Source: an uncultured Eubacterium sp.
GTDB lineage: Bacteria; Bacillota; Clostridia; Lachnospirales; Lachnospiraceae
DNA: 41,541 bases
NCBI GenBank assembly: GCA_910586225.1
Contig: CAJUIL010000034.1
Span: 1 to 41,541, forward strand
Direction: 5' to 3'
This document shows positions 40,463 through 41,541 of the stretch, one piece after another. The position numbers and the translations under genes are program-made. The notes under the pieces were generated by a model. That model saw only the letters and a program-made list of their open reading frames with translations. It made no database searches and was not told where the DNA came from. Every line of letters begins with the position of its first letter. Position 1 is the stretch's first letter.

Positions 40463-41541
40463 ATGAAACAAAATTATAACAAGTTCACGTTAAAAGAGAT
40501 TCTCGGTTCTTCTATTTCCCGCTCCGACGCCCTTGCTGCCATCCGCGCAGATTCTATGACCTATCAGACTTTTTCTTCTTTCCCGCTTGAGGAGCAGGAA
40601 AAGCTGATTTCTTTTATCCAGGGCGTCCAGGGGCTTACGATCACTTATGACTCGTTCTTTAAGCATATCATGAACCCGGACACCCATCCTTCTCGTTTAT
40701 CTGGCTTTCTATCTGCTATCCTTGGACAATCAGTAAAGGTACATAATGTCCTGCCTTTGGAGGGTGTGCGGATGTCGGAATCCGGCAGTTTTGTCATTAT
40801 GGATCTTGCGGTTGAGCTTTCCAATAAAACGATCGTAAATGTTGAGATCCAAAAGCTCGGTTACCTCTTTCCTGGAGAACGAGCCTCCTGTTATCTTTCC
40901 GATTTTGTCATGCGACAGTACAACCGTGTGAAAGACCAGCAGAAAGAGCACTTCTCCTTCCGTGATCTAAAGCCTGTCATACTTATCGTTATCATGGAAA
41001 AAAGTTCCCCGGAATTTAAAGCTGTTTCTCCCGCTTATATCCATCGCGAGGTCAATTCCTTTGATAGCGGCGCGAAGGTGGCTTCTTTGTTTCAAACAAT
41101 CTATATTTCCCTTGACACTTTCCATTCCATCGTGCAAACTATAGATACGAATCTGAAGGCATGGCTTACCTTCCTAAGTTCTGATCAACCGGCAGATATT
41201 ATCCGACTGGTCAGCGCTTATCCTGAATTTTTGCCGTGCTACCGCGATATTGTAGAATTTAGAAGAAATCCGAAGGAGTTGATGTTTATGTATTCTGAAG
41301 CTTTAGCTATTCTGGACCGTAATACGGAGATTTATATGTGTGAGCTGTTGAAAAAAGAAGTGGAAGAAAATAAGCGTGTTCTGGCTGAAATGAATGCTGC
41401 TTTAGCAGAAAAACACACAGCACTTGCAGAAAAGGACACAGCACTTGCAAAAAAGGAGTTTGCATTGGCAGAAAAGGACACAGCACTTGCAGAAAAGGAC
41501 ACAGCACTTGCAGAAAAGGACACAGCACTTGCAGAAAAGGA
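40463..41541 (+). CDS. Rpn-family PD-(D/E)XK nuclease / putative transposase, 3' end beyond the window
   Basis: From ATG 40463 (AGAAAGGA upstream) the frame stays open for 359 codons to the window edge. SRLSGFLSAILGQSVKVHNV, FVIMDLAVELSNKTIVNVEI with QKLGY carries the D...ExQ motif of PDDEXK_2 / Rpn proteins, and FSFRDLKPVILIVIMEKS follows. Rpn proteins promote RecA-independent recombination in E. coli and can act as DNases. From codon 313 on it becomes a run of heptads ALAEKDT, a predicted coiled coil. It uses more C-ending and T-ending codons (TCC, CTT, GCC) than its neighbours, suggesting transfer. Complete length is unknown. Confidence 0.85.
   Translation, partial: MKQNYNKFTLKEILGSSISRSDALAAIRADSMTYQTFSSFPLEEQEKLISFIQGVQGLTITYDSFFKHIMNPDTHPSRLSGFLSAILGQSVKVHNVLPLEGVRMSESGSFVIMDLAVELSNKTIVNVEIQKLGYLFPGERASCYLSDFVMRQYNRVKDQQKEHFSFRDLKPVILIVIMEKSSPEFKAVSPAYIHREVNSFDSGAKVASLFQTIYISLDTFHSIVQTIDTNLKAWLTFLSSDQPADIIRLVSAYPEFLPCYRDIVEFRRNPKELMFMYSEALAILDRNTEIYMCELLKKEVEENKRVLAEMNAALAEKHTALAEKDTALAKKEFALAEKDTALAEKDTALAEKDTALAEK
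41399..41541 (+). repeat. 21-bp coding tandem repeat (ALAEKDT heptads)
   Basis: Seven head-to-tail 21-base units start at 41399, the last cut by the window end. Units 2 and 4 to 7 are almost identical (GCACTTGCAGAAAAGGACAC core); units 1 and 3 have diverged (ALAEKHT, ALAKKEF). A change in unit number keeps the frame and changes the coiled-coil length. Confidence 0.95.

Noticed and set aside
41399..41541. CRISPR-like array
   Set aside because: Units are contiguous with no spacers and are in frame inside a long coding region; it is a coding tandem repeat.

Overview
The window looks like a chromosomal segment of a low-to-mid GC, spore-forming Firmicute. A gut Lachnospiraceae/Clostridia member is the best guess. 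The reasons are the SpoVT and SpoVB homologues, a VTC/DUF4956/CotH operon, Bce-type antibiotic-response modules, AGGAGG-type ribosome binding sites and many rho-independent terminators. The species is an inference; no rRNA or species marker is present.

Layout. (1) 1-424: a tRNA cluster (Thr partial, Tyr, initiator Met, Phe, Lys). (2) 572-1660, minus strand: a hicA-hicB toxin-antitoxin pair plus a decayed second hicB C-terminus, each followed by a very similar terminator. (3) 1717-13437: a dense envelope-stress and drug-response region. It holds an Ytr-like operon (ABC ATPase, membrane protein, GntR repressor, second ATPase, membrane protein) behind a promoter buried in a perfect 23-bp-arm palindrome; a Bce-type two-component system with its ABC transporter; and a PadR-led cluster of small membrane proteins, an SdpI-like protein and a second two-component system. 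(4) 13501-16962: a VTC-domain / DUF4956 / CotH-kinase operon behind a promoter with 11-bp-phased direct repeats. (5) 17048-20950: an unusual long class B-type sortase and a large secreted CAP / InlB-repeat / FnIII protein. (6) 21188-29754: housekeeping and sporulation genes (NfeD, Zn-dependent phospholipase C-like, D-2-hydroxyacid dehydrogenase, SpoVB-like flippase, SpoVT, a trigger-factor-like lipoprotein, a class A penicillin-binding protein).

(7) From tRNA-Pro at 30017 onward the character changes to an AT-rich accessory region with many broken genes. It contains a decayed tyrosine integrase flanked by 26-bp direct repeats, an Rpn-family fragment, a degenerate agr quorum-sensing locus (intact agrB, divergent from a receiver/histidine-kinase fusion with an in-frame amber codon), an unknown secreted protein and a lipoprotein, an IS1634-like transposase remnant, a complete BcgI-like restriction-modification pair behind a promoter and hairpin leader, a 1.2-kb near-gene-free stretch, and an Rpn-family nuclease gene running off the end with a 21-bp coding minisatellite.

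How the genes fit together. The 1.7-13.4 kb block appears to sense and answer cell-envelope attack (GntR, BceRS, PadR and a second OmpR/HK pair, each beside transporters or membrane proteins). The 13.5-21 kb block builds or decorates the cell surface. The last 11 kb is a tRNA-associated island whose one clearly complete system is the restriction-modification pair.
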